DNA of 64,000 nucleotides from Hygrophila difformis (lineage: Eukaryota > Streptophyta > Magnoliopsida > Lamiales > Acanthaceae): the NCBI GenBank assembly GCA_030278955.1, contig JAOANR010000009.1, positions 35,813,504-35,877,503 of the forward strand, in the 5' to 3' direction. Below the pieces are notes generated by a model. The model was not told the origin of the DNA. It did not search any database and saw only the letters and a program-made list of their open reading frames with translations. Position 1 is the stretch's first letter, and every line of letters starts with the position of its first letter. Positions 1 through 12,535 of the stretch are shown piece by piece. The translations under genes and the position numbers were made by a program.

Positions 1-1765
1 TTTACCATTAGAATCTACAGCTACAGCTAGCTCTCTGTACGGAACATACCTTTTTTGAAATTAGTTATCAAATTTGGTAGGTACTAAATTTTGATAACTA
101 GTAATCTATCGAATTTGATAGATAAATTATTTTCCCTATACTAAGAAATCAAAATTAAATTAACCTTTTTTTTTTCTGCGAACATGACCATTTAAATAAA
201 TTCTATTTTCAAAAATTAAATTATTTACTTTCACTTATATTTATAATAAAAATTAAATTAAATTAAATTCCTTTATAGATTCCACAAGATCAAGTTGTAG
301 AAAGAAAATAATTTTATAACAGGGCAAATATTAAAATGGAAACACCAAATGCATGTTCTGTTATCCACCGTACGTGTGGCATGGATTGATTAGATAGATA
401 CGAATATCAAGAAAAGAAAAACGAAGGATGAAAAATGATAGACAATTCGCGATAAGTAAAGTGAATCGATAGTATTTGAATCTAATAGTATGATCTAGTC
501 GTAATCCATCCCTTCCTATTCTATTCCCAAAGGTTGATTACAATCCAAGTATCTCATCCTCCAATGGAGTGTTTAGCTTTAGCCCGAAAGTTTAAACACC
601 AATTGAAAGCAAAATGCTGTCTGTGACCTTTTCAAATAGTTATGTGAAATACAGTTCAATAGCGTAAGAAATGATTACAAAGAGGTCCTATTTATTTATA
701 GGTTCAGGTGATTAGGACACTAATTCCCCCTTAATTACAAATAGTATTAAGCAACTGATCACTACTTACTACTTTAAACACCAAGAAAAGAGAAACAAAA
801 CAAAGGGAACAGCTACTAGCGTTGGTGTTGGCGTGAGGTAGGCGTGTCATAGGATACACAGGGGGATCGATGGTGTGTTGATGCGGTTTCTTGCATTGTT
901 TTCCCTCTCAATTGGAGCGTCTGTCATGTCGATCAGCGTATTCCTGGCCTTGAATAATAAAGCACTAAATAATTAAAAGTGTTTTGTTTCTTCTCAGTGT
1001 TGGGCTTGCTGAATCCATCCAGTTGTTTAATTCCTCTTTATCCATTGTTAAAATCTTTAATTCTTTATGAGACTTGCACCCGGCCCTTACAATTTTCGAC
1101 ATTTCCGACTCTATGATCATCTCGTCAATCCCCAATAATATGGAAATGTAGTCAGGGAACCTAACTCTTGATTTCTGAAACAGGTGCTGTCCAGAATAGT
1201 CAACGCGGTAGTCTTGGTTCCCATTGCATGTGCTACTATGAATAATTCATATGATGATCATTTAGTATTTTTACACCACATCATTTGGACTCAATCGTAT
1301 GGTAACGTATTAAACAAACGAATGCTTACAACAACATAGGATGAAGCTGAAAGAAGGAGCGCTATAACTTTCACTACGAAAATTTTACCGGAAGGAGACA
1401 AAGTGATTTGGTCGCCTGACTTATGAGGTGACGAAATTTTAGGCAACAATATTCATCTTCTTTTTCGTCGCCTTCCCGTGAATTTTTTATAGTGTTTCAA
1501 CGAGCTACATGAATTGTAACGGCTTTGCCCTACTGCACCTGCAGATCATGCACCCTAACTCCTCCCAATATCCTTCCCATATGTCTGATTTCTAAGATTG
1601 TTGTTTGCATTGTTGAGTTTCAATCTAGTTTGTAGTGTAATTAGGCAATTTATTCATACGCGCCGTACCTTGGAATGGTTCATACCAATTAGGGATAAAT
1701 AAGAGTCGTAGTTTAATTATCTAATATGTAAAAATTTATTGTCTAAGCCAACCTAACAAATTATA
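1..1765. other. AT-rich intergenic DNA, no gene seen
   Basis: No open frame with recognisable coding character is visible on either strand. The stretch is AT-rich with many short homopolymers and no clear terminal repeats. I found no RNA gene. Confidence 0.6.
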
Positions 1766-2022
1766 CTTCCTCCGTCCCACTGTTTTTGTTATAGATCAAA
1801 TTTTGGCACTATTCAATAATTAACTTTGATTCAAATTTTTATCATAGTTGTGTAAGAAAAAACATAGTCAAGTGAGATCTTGTTAGATTCGTCTACTATT
1901 GTAGTTAGGAATACTAACTTTTTATAATTTTTCATTGTACACAGTTTAAGTTATTAACCGTTAAAAATGTGCATCGACATGCATGTCAAAGGGGTATGTA
2001 GCAAAAACAATGAGACGGGTAG
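1766..2022. mobile_element. Stowaway-like MITE (Tc1/mariner)
   Basis: The left end reads CTTCCTCCGTCCCACTG and the right end is its approximate inverse (GAGACGGGTAG). Both ends are flanked by TA (1764-1765 and 2023-2024), the target duplication of Stowaway MITEs. The element is 257 bp and non-coding. The inverted repeats have diverged, so the copy is old. It lies about 290 bp beyond the 3' end of the GDSL gene. Confidence 0.7.
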
Positions 2023-2125
2023 TAATTGATTTATGAATGGTTTAGAAATCAAATTTATCAAGCAGTGGTCTAATACAATTGGCAATCCCAAAATTATTCT
2101 TACAAGAAGGCTTTTTAATTCAGAA

Positions 2126-2126
<1 letters not shown>

Positions 2127-2156
<30 letters not shown>

Positions 2157-2176
2157 GTTATTATTATTATTATTAT
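2127..2176. repeat. (TTA)n microsatellite
   Basis: About 16 copies of the trinucleotide TTA/ATT are broken by a single G substitution. It lies in the region just past the 3' end of the GDSL gene and is probably length-polymorphic. Confidence 0.9.
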
Positions 2177-2311
2177 CCTGTTGTTTTTAGTTTACATAGT
2201 TTGAATTCATAAAAACCCCCTTTATAATTACGATTAATCTTGAGTCTGCGATACCTGGTATCCCCAAAAAAATCAAGCAAAATCTTCAAATAAAACCATA
2301 TATATACATAA

Positions 2312-4542
2312 TCAAGGTGTGATGAGTTCAAATCCTTGTTCTAGCAATTTGTTGGCCAATACTTCATTGGCAGCTTCCGACGGATGAAAACCGTCCCAGA
2401 ATACATACTCGGTCGCATTCGAACATGTTCCAATCGACAACTTATTACACAAAAACGATGTCTCGATCAACCCCGTCCCACAACAAGATCTCCGCACTTC
2501 AGAAAATCCTGCACATTCATATTTTCATTACATCAAAGTATTAAAGTTAAACGCAAAAGTTAAAAAGGGGGGGCGAGATCAAATACCGTTGTCAACTGGA
2601 TTTGTGATGATGTCCAATAGAGGGCTGTAGACGTCGAACACAACCAATTTGAGGCCCGGGAGGCTGGACTTGAGGTGCTGGGATGCGGTGCGCAGTTTAT
2701 TGTTGAAAGAGATAGCTTCCTTGTTTATTCTGTCGATGCAGTGGCTGCTCCAAGGGCCGCCAAAGAGGGTGATGGCTGCTGGAAGGCATCCGATTGGGGG
2801 CAACGTTGTGGTGCCGATTCTTCGGGCGCCCAGCTTGTACAGATCCTGACAAAAGGTTGCTTTAAATTCATGGTTGGAAGAATGAAACTTGTTTATAAGT
2901 ATATGCTAGCAACAGAAATGCACCTATGAAAAGGGAAGAAATGCATGTGGATGCAATGGAATAGCATGTTCAAATACTCGATTTTATAAAGAAAACAAGA
3001 AAAAAGGTTGTTTTAAAGCTCATCCAAGGGAGTTTTAAGATTTTGATATTGTAGGGGCTGTTCCAATGGAATTTAAATTAATTAAGGTAAACTATATGTC
3101 ATTAACAGATCAAATGGTGTCTAAAGATGAGAAGAGGATGTAGTTCTTAACTTCCGACTTTAATAGTTGGGATTTGAATTCATACAAAGATATCTAAGAA
3201 AATGTAGCAATGGGATCGTAATAATGGAAATTAACCTCCAATTTTTTATTTTTTATTTTTATTAAGGCTTTTGGATAAACTTTGATGGCTAAAGTTCACA
3301 ATCCGACCATAATGACATCACAGAACATACTCTTGTTTAAACAATCGAATATTCGAATAATCTGTAATGAATCATTTTTTGGTAGTTGATACAGTGGTGA
3401 ATGACGCTGAACTTGATAAGAAGAAGTACGGAAACAAAATGTTTAAATACTCTTGGAAACTCTTGCTCCCATTGAACCAAATCCAAATATACTACTGTAT
3501 TTTATAAAGTTTACATCTTTTTGGAATAAAGTTTTCAAAGTGATTGATGAGAGGTTTCAATTAATTTTGCCTAAAATCAGTGCTTAATTTTAACTGTTTT
3601 TTTAATTAAAGTAACTCTTCAAAGGCTGAGGGAGGAAAGATGTTGACAGAAGTAAGTGCTACAACTACTATATAAAGAAAATCTACACATTCACATAGCA
3701 CTCGTATAAGTTAATTGTGAGTACAGAAACCAGATGGTGAGCGCACCTGGATGAAGGTGGTGTAGCAATTTATGAGAATGTCAGAGAATTGATCATGGGA
3801 GAAGGATGCCCTAAGAAGTGGATTGACGTAATAATTCTGCAGGAAGTCACTGCTCCCTGTGCTGAGGAGATGTATCCCCCCTGAGAATATGGTTTTGGCC
3901 CTCTCCCTGCCCACCAAATCCTCCACTCCCCCTTGCCAATCCCTGTAATATTCTACCTGTCTTGTCAGTGACAAAGCCCCCTGCCCCCACACCACACAGA
4001 CACCCACCCATTCATCAGCTCAATCAATTAAATTACCTGGGATCTATATATGCTTTGTCTGAAACAAATCAAACATTAATGAATGCAAGTAATGATGAGT
4101 TCCTCAAATTTCTTACATAGATCTGTGATGTCTGGTCATAGTAACCAGATGCAGCAGAGGCAAAATTAGCACCATTGAGAAAGTTGCTGTTCCCCTCATC
4201 CTCCTGGAGGTAAGGGGGAGGGTAGGAAGTGAATCCAAGGAACTCAGCAGTGAAATCAGTGGCTAATTTTCCATTGGAGAACCTGCCAGTGGGCTTGTGG
4301 GTTGCCCCAAAATCTCTGCCATAAGGAGGGAAGTTGGCTTTGATGAGGGTGAGGAGATTGTTGTTGTTGCCTGCATCAACCACTGAATCACCAAAGATGC
4401 ACAGGGCTGGGACTATAGGGCCGACTTCCCCTTCATCAGCTGCTGATGAGTAGTACACCAACATGGAGGAATACAAAACAATTATTATGGGTAATAATGT
4501 TGCAAGAACAAATCTGCATTTTGGGACCTGCATTTTGGGCAA
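2312..4542 (-). CDS. GDSL esterase/lipase, four exons
   Basis: Secreted SGNH-family acyl hydrolase of the plant GDSL esterase/lipase class. My exon model on the minus strand is 4542-4117, 3980-3747, 2845-2587 and 2508-2312. All introns have GT/AG ends and the total is 1116 nt (371 residues), typical of the family. Residues 12-30 are a hydrophobic secretion signal. Block I is FGDSVVD with the nucleophile Ser53. Block III is present as GSSDF. The catalytic Asp and His lie in WDGFHPSEA near residues 345-348. Exon 3 carries the conserved LPPIGCLPA stretch. The first ATG is used; a second Met lies three codons on. Intron 2 is about 0.9 kb. There is no frameshift or internal stop, so this looks functional and is the one ordinary host gene here. 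The natural substrate cannot be told from sequence. Confidence 0.93.
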
Positions 4543-4619
4543 ACTCTAGTGTTGATTATTGTTGAAAGAGAGGATTTGGTCCTTTTGGGATTGAAGCAAT
4601 AAATCAATAATTTGGTTGA

Positions 4620-4627
4620 TATTTATG
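4620..4627 (-). promoter_or_regulatory. Possible TATA box of the GDSL gene
   Basis: The minus strand reads CATAAATA about 80 bp upstream of the GDSL start codon, a plausible distance for a plant TATA box with a short leader. No other core element is evident. Confidence 0.35.
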
Positions 4628-5146
4628 TAGGGGGGGTTTGTCTTGTTATTGATTATTGTTGGGGATGGTGATGATGATGGATGATCATATGTGCTTGTTG
4701 TAATGATGAGGGAGGGAACAGTGCTGTTTCAATTATTCTGTGGTTAGGTTTTGGTCTGCCATCAGCCCATCACATTGTCTTTCTTCTTGCAAATTTTGTT
4801 CTTATCAAATAGGTTAATTAGCACTTGATAGTGGTAAGGGGTTGTTTGATATGATTGATTAATTTAATTAACTATAATAGAATTAATTAATTCTCTTTTA
4901 TGTTCATTTGAATGATTAAATAATCAGAGCTTAAATCCATGTAATTAATTCTATCACATCTATCATGTAAATTTGGATTATAATAATTCTATTATAATAT
5001 CGAATTCATGATGAACTCTAATTTTATAAATTAAACATACCTTTATAGATAAAATTTTTTGTTCAAATTAAAATTTTGTACTTTTCACGAACGCGGTAAT
5101 AATAGTTTTACTGTATTATTTTTATTTATGTATCATATCAATTCTT

Positions 5147-5730
5147 CTTTTTTGTAAACAGTGACACGTAAACGACGGCTAAGAAGAAACTAATAAAAAA
5201 CTACATAGATAAGGGGGAAGGAGGGAAAACAAGAAGGAAAAAAGAAGTAGGGTTTAGTATCTATGAAACCAAACCCCCGCGGCATCAATGTGAGCAAGAT
5301 CACGAGCATCATTCAAAGGAAATGCCCCAGTAGTGAAGAACTCGACAGAACGTGCACCACGCTTAGCCAAAGAATCCCCCATTGAGTTGTCTTCACGAAG
5401 AATATGAGTCCAGCAAAACCTCGGATGCTCCAACAAGAGGTTTGCAATAGTCCGCACTAATGGAAATAGGGAGTGAGTTGGGGTCGTGGTCTAATTAGAG
5501 AAGTCTCAACGCGTTCAATGAATCCGAATAACACCGAGCAGAAGTCATGCCCATGCAGATAAGACATTTCACCCCATTCCAGATGTCATATAATTCTGCC
5601 ATAGGGTTATTAACGCTACTAATCGACCTCGAAAAACTTTGAATCCATCTCCCATCACTATCACGCACAACCCCACCAAAACCAGCTAACCCGGGAAGCC
5701 CATATCACCACCACCCACATGGTATTCCTG
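5147..5730 (-). mobile_element. 5'-truncated LINE copy (RNase H end)
   Basis: On the minus strand the fragment encodes the C-terminal RNase H domain of a plant LINE ORF2: a start like GFGGVVRDSDGRW, a YSDSLNAL stretch, then HILREDNSMGDSLAKRG. The reading is broken by one stop and a one-base shift near 5490. Its 3' end runs into a T-run on the plus strand (a poly-A tail). The 8-mer CAATTCTT occurs at both ends (5139-5146 and 5731-5738) as target duplication. This is a typical 5'-truncated insertion from target-primed reverse transcription. Confidence 0.8.
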
Positions 5731-5738
5731 CAATTCTT

Positions 5739-6779
5739 TGTTTTTTTTTTAAAAAAAAATTGTGTTTTTATTAAAAATAAAAATAAGATATTTTTTTAAA
5801 ATATAAATCGAAATAAAATATTTATATAACCCTATTTGGTAAGATAATATATATCACTCTGTATTGTAAATATAGCATATGAGAAATATAAATAAAGAAA
5901 TAATAAGTATATAATCATTTTGATGATAACATGTGTTCTCGGGCTAAATTAGTGGTCCAATAAATGGTTAATCTAGACTATATTTTGGAAATATTTATAA
6001 TTTAGAGTTTAGGGTCTAAAATTTGAAGTTAATAGTGAAATAATAATTTTAAATGTAAATAGGTTTGTGTTTTAGAGTTTCATATATTATTAGAATTTAG
6101 AGTTTGCATTTTAAAATTAATCTTTAGAGTTTAGTTGTAAAATTTAAAGTTTATCATTACATTAAATTTGTAGGAAGACCACGAATGTCATTCCGTAAAA
6201 TTTTATCGCATGAGATTTCGTCCCATTATTTGTTGCCTCGTGTGCTAGACAAAAACGGATTAAAAAACACAATATGAGTGTATATCTATACATCAAACTA
6301 TTGTCTTCAGATAGCGAAGTAGAAGTTCACGGATCAAATAATACACATACAATTTCAGCATTTATTTTATTTTTCGACAAATTATCCATGCCAAATCTAT
6401 ATATGTGTCCCCAGTCCCTACAAGGAAGAGGACGAAGACATCTTGGCACACGTGGCATTGTGGTGTAATAATACTAATATTCGGTTTTATGCGTATTTAA
6501 GATTACTTAAATTTTGGGAGTGAGGTATATAATTGTGTTAAATGAAAAGCGAGGCATCAAGGGATATACTTATGTACGTAGGGAGATATATATATATATA
6601 TATTTTTTAATTTTTGTTTTTTGTTTTAAAATGGATATCATGGATATCAAGCTCATAGATGACATGTACTAGTCATCACATGTACATCACAATAAGATAC
6701 GATTATGTTATGTAAATAACTAAAATTTAGAGTGTGGGCGTTAATGGTAAAAAATACTCATTTTATACAAAAAAAAATA
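5739..6779. other. AT-rich intergenic DNA, no gene seen
   Basis: The sequence is very AT-rich and contains degenerate repeats of a TTTAGAGTTT-like motif between about 6000 and 6140. No coding potential is recognised. Confidence 0.55.
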
Positions 6780-7012
6780 GATTCAGTTAGGATTTAGCCG
6801 TTCTGGTGTTAATGGTAGTGTGGGAGTCATTTTTAATTAGATCAAATCTTATTTTATATTCCTTAATTATTTCAAAATGATCCATCTGATACCTAAATTT
6901 CTTTTTTACAAAAAATAGACCTTAAATTTATAATTTTCAAAAAAAAAAAAGGGCTTATCACAAAGTCGTCGACTTCAAAAAAATGGTAGTGTACTTCATT
7001 TTCTACCCCCGG

Positions 7013-8448
7013 ATGGCTAGGGTTTGCTCCGTAGACACGGCAGGAGACCCTCCGGGATCGTTGACTTCAACGCCAAAGACTTGAACTTTCCGCGACATCT
7101 TGAAGGACCAAAGGAGGCGCCACCGCCATTGGCTCCCCAACGAGATCTCATCTCTGAAGGGCTTATCACAAAGTCGTATGTTGACGGTAATCCGGCGGTA
7201 CCATGCTTCGTGATTGATGAACGTGTTGAGGTGGAGGCGAGTAGGGTTTGGGAGTCGGCTTTGGTAGTGAAGGTTCTAGGCAGTTATGTGGGTTATTTGG
7301 CTCTCAAGGACCGACTGAAGGGTGCATGAAAGCAGAAGGGAACTATGGACCTGATCGACGTGCATTTTGGATCGACGGAGGATCGGGAAAAAGTGGTTAA
7401 CGGCGGGCCCGGGATAATATTTGATCATTATCTTGTGGTCATGCCATGAACTAGGGAGTTTGATCCGACTGCAACGAAGGTAAATAAAACAATGGTCTGG
7501 GCAAGATTAAACGGCTTGAAGATGCATCGCTATAACACGGATATTCTGTGGGCATTGGCTTTAGGTATTGGCGATGTGGTTAAGTTCGACCCGTGCATGC
7601 AGACCACAGAGAAAGGAAGATTTGCAAGGGTATGTGTGGTGCTTGACCTGGAGAAACCGATTGTGGGGAAGCTGTTGGTTAATAATATGTGGGTTCTGGT
7701 ATCCTATGAAGGGTTACATCTTATACATACATCTTGTGGGAAATATGGGCATTTGGAGATAGGTTGCCCGGCTAAGGCTAAGGCTCATACGACACCGGAG
7801 CAGGGGGCGGTACAGGCAGACCTTGTGGCGGCTATGGCAGAGGAGAATGTGGAAAGCGTGGAGGAGCGAGGGCAACGTAGTGGCAAGGAGATGGTAGATG
7901 AGGTTGGTGATCAGGGGGCGACGTGCCTATGGGGGAGGGGCAGTCGGGAAAGGTGGCAGGTGAGGTTTATGGCGAGTGGACAACGGTGGTCCGGCGTCGT
8001 AATCGTAATGGTCGTAAGGGCCGTGTGGGACATGGACAGAAGGATAAGGATGATGGTGTGGAAGTAGAGGCTGGGGTTAAGAGTAGCTGCGAGGGTGAGG
8101 GGCCGGTGGCTGATGTAGGGGAGGGGAAGAAAACTAACGATGAGGGGGTAGGGGTGTCTGTGGAATTGGGCCTTGGCCACGGTGCCGGTAGTCATGCGGC
8201 GGGTGGGGCAAGGTCAAGGGAATGGGAGGCGTGGTAATCAGATGGGTACTAAAAGGGCTCGCCTGGAGGTCCAAATTGATAGTGGATCGGACGATGAGGC
8301 TTCTCCACCATTGCAGGGGCAGCCGGGGGGTCTTCTAATGCTTGCTGATAAAGCTTATGAGGACGGGCACCAGATGGATACAGATGATGAGAGTAAAGTA
8401 TCGGGGATTTGGGCGGATGCAGTGGAGACAAGTTATCAGTCCAGTTAG
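7013..8448 (+). pseudogene. LINE ORF1 (gag-like), DUF4283 plus zinc knuckle
   Basis: This is the RNA-binding ORF1 protein of a plant LINE. The likely original ATG is at 7013 (starting MARVCS), but the coding frame is shifted by one soon after and a stop falls near 7449. The visible parts are a DUF4283-like stretch (VVKVLGSYVGYLALKDRL, then MVWARLNGLKMHRYN), a degenerate CCHC knuckle (CGKYGHLEIGC, about 7735-7767), and a low-complexity Gly/Glu/Arg-rich tail carrying further frame changes. The role in the living element would be to coat the RNA and assist reverse transcription. ORF2 follows about 40 bp downstream. Confidence 0.75.
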
Positions 8449-8490
8449 TGTGCTTGGTGGGTGCTGTGTGCTCTATTTATATTTATTTTT

Positions 8491-11400
8491 ATGATGTTTA
8501 AAATTTTTTCCATTATTTGTTGGAATATTCGTGGGGTCATGAGTCGCACGGCTCAAAGATGGGTTAGTGATCTGGTGCGTGACAAGCGGCCGGATATTCT
8601 ATGTCTGTTGGAGCCTAAGGGTAAATTTGAGCGTGTTAAGAGTTTCTTTTTGAGATTAGGTTATGCTGAGGCTTGTATCCAAGAGTCTGTTGGTCTGGGA
8701 GGAGATGTATGGGTCTTAACGGCCTTGGCTATTCCATGCCAGTGGAGTGTATGGGACGTGCGAGATCGAATTATTTCATTGGAACTTCGTCAGGGAAGTG
8801 TCTCATGTCTATTGAGTACTATTTATGCCAACCCTAATTATCAGAGACGGAAAGCTAATTGGGGCATCATTTGCGATATGGCAAGTCACATACAAGGACC
8901 TTGGTTGATTGCTGGGGACTGGAATGAGATTTTAGCGGAGCATGAAGTAGAGGGTGGGGTGTATTTGGCTGACCGAGCGATGGAGTTAAGATTGGCGCTT
9001 GATACATGTGGAGTGTTCACGACGCCGACTGGGGGGAGTCCTTTTTACTTGGACTATAAGTGCGAGGGAGGGTAGACGTTTATTTAAGAGGTTGGACAGT
9101 TGTGTTATCAATTTTGGTTGGCTGAATACTTTTGAGGAAGGGTATGTGAATTCCAAGGTTGGGGTCGGATCATTGCCCGCTACAAATCATGTGTGGACAG
9201 GAAACTAGGGCCTGTCCTCCACGACCATTTAGGTGGGAAGCAATGTGGTAAACTCATGCAGAATATAAGCAAGTGGTGGGGGAGGCATTCAATCAGGAGG
9301 GAGTCTCAGTGCCGGACTTGTTAGAAACGGTCCGGGAGAAATCGATTGAATTTAATGAGACCAGTTTTGGAAATATAAGGGAGAGGAAAAGGAGGATCAA
9401 AAGGCGGATTGTGGGGTTGGAAAAAAGAATGATCACTGTGGATTCGGCTTGGATGAGCAGGCCTTTGGATGAATTGAAGCATGAATTGGAGGTGATTTTA
9501 GCTCAGGAGGAGATTTTGTGGTATCAGAAATCCCGAGATAAATGGGTACGTCAAGGGGACCGAAATACTTAATAATTTCATGCCAAAACCAAGGTGCATC
9601 GGAAAAGAAATCATATTGTTGGGCTGGAGATAGGCGATGGAACTTGGGAGCAGCAATTGGCGGTACTCCAAGATCATGTTCTGGATCATTTTAGTTCTAT
9701 GCATGCAGAGCGGATTGATGAGGCCTTTGGAGAGAGGATACCGCCACTGTCTGGTATCTTGACTGGGGAGAAAATGGCGCTGGAGCAGGAGGTGACCTTG
9801 CCAGAAGTTACATTGGCCTTTTCGCAAATGAGGTCATATGTGGCACCGGGGCTGGATGGGTTTCCTGCGGCTTTCTACAAGGATAATTGGAAGATTACTG
9901 GGGATGCTATATACCGGATGGTTAGATCAATTATGGAGTCAGGAGTGTTGCCTGAGGGTATTTCGGCGGCTTATCTGTGTCTTCTACAGAAATATTCCGA
10001 GAACTATTACTCAGTTTCGTCCACTCACATTATGCAATGTTGCGTTCAAGTTCATTATGAAGGTGTTGGTTAACAGGTTGCGCCCTATACTACAATGAGT
10101 CATTAGCCCTTATCAGTCAGCTTTTCTACCGGGACAGGGTACTATTATTAATTATATTCTTTTACAAGAAATTATTTCTATGCTTGAGCATGCTCGCTTA
10201 ACTGTTAAAGGCATGGTGGTTAAGATTGACTTGGCTAAGGCCTATGATACGGTGAGGTGGGACTTCATTGAGGAGTGTTTGAGGGAGATGGAAGTGCCGA
10301 CCAGGTTGTTACAGGTGATTATGGCTTATGTTCGGAGTTCAAGTTTCTCTATATTATTTAATGGTTCCCCTCTTCCGGTGATCACGACTGGTAGGGGTGT
10401 GCGGAAAGGGAATCCTCTGTTGCCGTATCTGTTCGTTATTGTCATGGAGAAATTGACTCGCTTGATTGTGGAGGAAGTGGCGAAGGGTGTTTGGAAGCCG
10501 CTGCTGTTGAAGCTGGGAGGGATTGGAGTGTCGCATATGCTATTTGCGTATGATCTTATATTTTGCTTGGCATTGGATGAGGCTAGTATTGCTTGTATGG
10601 CGAATACTTTGATGAGATTTGGGACACGATCTGGGCTGTATGTGAATGCGGCAAAATCCGTAGCTTTTTGCTCGCCGGGTGTGACGGATGTTGAGAAAGG
10701 GTGGCTACAGCAACATTTTAATATTGGTGTTAAGGATTGTTGGGGAAGTATTTAGGCTTTCCCATTGTACTTGGGCGACTGAGTGCTATTGATTTTGATA
10801 AGCTCCTAAGAAAGCTGGAATTGAAGCTGAGTGGATGGTCAGCGTTCTTGCTGAATAAAGCCGGTTGCATAACCAAAGCTCGCTCGGTGTTGGCATCGGT
10901 CCCGGTGTATGTTATGCACCTACATTTACTCCCTGTTGCAATCAGCTCGGCTATTGATAAGTTGATCTGGAAGTGGATATGGAGGGGGCATCCGACCGTG
11001 GGCTCCATTTAATCAAATAGGATAATGTGGCGAAGCCTCGGCGCTATGGGGGTTTAGGGCTTCGGCAAACTCGGGAGATGAATATTGCGTTGTTGGGAAT
11101 GCAAGTTTAGGACTTTGTTATGGCCCCAGACAAGTTGTGGGTGCAAGTAATGAGAAATAAATATGGTAGGGATATGGGGCAGTTTTCTATGGATCATTAT
11201 CGAGGGACTAAAGTCTGGAAAGCTCTTTGCAAGATTAGCTTGATGTTTGAGAAGGGGTATGGCGTTAGGATGGGTGATGGCAGAAGTTCTTTTTGGTATT
11301 CGGCTTGGTGGAAGGGGGAGCGGTTGTGCCACCAGGTTCCTTTTGTGCATTATCAAGACATTGAGGTTAGGGTGTGTGATGTTGTGGAGGACAATGCTTG

Positions 11401-12535
11401 GCATCTCAATAGGCTTTATTCATGGCTGCCTGTTAATGTTAAGGAGGAAATTAATCAATCTATGGTCCCAACGTTGGTGGAAGATGTGGCAGATGTGTTA
11501 CATTGGCGTGGAGATGTTAATAGGAAATATGCGGTGTCATCGGGTTATTGTTGGTTAAAAAATTTGGACAATGAGATGGAGGATTGGCGCTGGATGTGGA
11601 AAACTTGGATCCCGGAAAAGGTTAGTATCCTACTATGGTTGGAAAGTCATGAGGCCCTTTCGGTAAATGGTTTGAGGTATGAGAGAAGACTGGCCACTAT
11701 GCCGCTCTGCTTGATTTGTGGGGAGACGTATGAAGATTGGAAGCATGCATTTGTTTTGTGCCCTTGGGCGCAATACTTATGTAGTAAGTTGGGCAATGTC
11801 CATGAGGTCTTTCCAGGTGAGGCTGTTAGTTAGTTCCAGTGGGCGACGGTTTGCTATGGGGTCCCTTTTCTTGCGGCACTATGGGTGGTTTGGTGTGAGT
11901 GGAATAAGCGAGTGTTTCAAGGGTGTGGTACTAGATGGGAGATATTGATGAAGAAGTGGGGATGGATGGTAGCGGCGCTGGATAGAGCGAGGCCACTTAG
12001 TTGCAGGAGTCGGCATGTGCGCTATGTTAGTTGGAGAGAGGAGGATGTCGTTGGGGTAGTACTTCATACGGATGGGTGTGTTTTGCAGGGTGAAGGTAAG
12101 TCTGGCTTTGCGCTGTGCTAAGGACGGCAGCAGGAGGCTTCATAGGTGCTTGTGGTGGTCAAAGGGGTGATGGAACGGTGTTGGAGGTGGAATTATTGGC
12201 ATTGAAGGAGAGGTTGATGTATGCGGCGCAACATGGTGGGGAGGGAGTGCGGGTCTACTCGGACTCCTTGGAAGCAGTCCATTTGGTCAATGGCGTAGAG
12301 CCACCGGTTTTAGCCTCTAATTTGGGCTATCCGAGAGAAACTTCGTGCGTTGGGAGCGTTACATAAGCATGTTTTCAGAGAAGGGAACCATGTTGCGGAT
12401 AGGTTGGCCAAGAGGGTGGCGGTGGAAGAGATTTCTATACGACATGGGCGTTTCCACCGGATGAATGCGTTGAGAAGATTGCTAATGATGCTTCTGGTAT
12501 TTTGTTTTGCCATAGCTAGCTGCTCTTGCATTTGA
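8491..12535 (+). pseudogene. LINE ORF2: endonuclease, RT, RNase H (dead)
   Basis: Order of domains: APE-type endonuclease 8491-9075 (start IICWNIRG, then DILCLLEPK and IAGDWNEI); linker 9273-9572 ending WVRQGDRNT, followed by two stops (TAA TAA at about 9570) where the family reads on; reverse transcriptase about 9780-11010 with IDLAKAYDTVRWDF and GVRKGNPLLPYLF; zinc-finger linker about 11570-11800 (CLICGETYEDWKHAF); RNase H about 12050-12430 (HTDGCV, VYSDSLEAV, HVFREGNHVADRLAKR). The catalytic F-A-D-D box reads F-A-Y-D (10543-10554), removing one metal-binding Asp. At least five frame changes are visible. It would nick DNA and copy the LINE RNA if intact. Confidence 0.88.

Noticed and set aside
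2649..2929. Two plus-strand open frames overlapping the third GDSL exon
   Set aside because: They are antisense to a well-supported coding exon, have no recognisable domain and no promoter context.
4043..4064. A possible micro-exon in GDSL intron 1 (ACAAAGCATATATAGATCCC between AG and GT)
   Set aside because: It would introduce a stop, and direct joining of 4117 to 3980 gives an uninterrupted family-consistent frame.
7911..8237. Overlapping frames around the LINE ORF1 tail as separate genes
   Set aside because: They are different frames of one low-complexity ORF1 tail with frameshifts, not independent genes.
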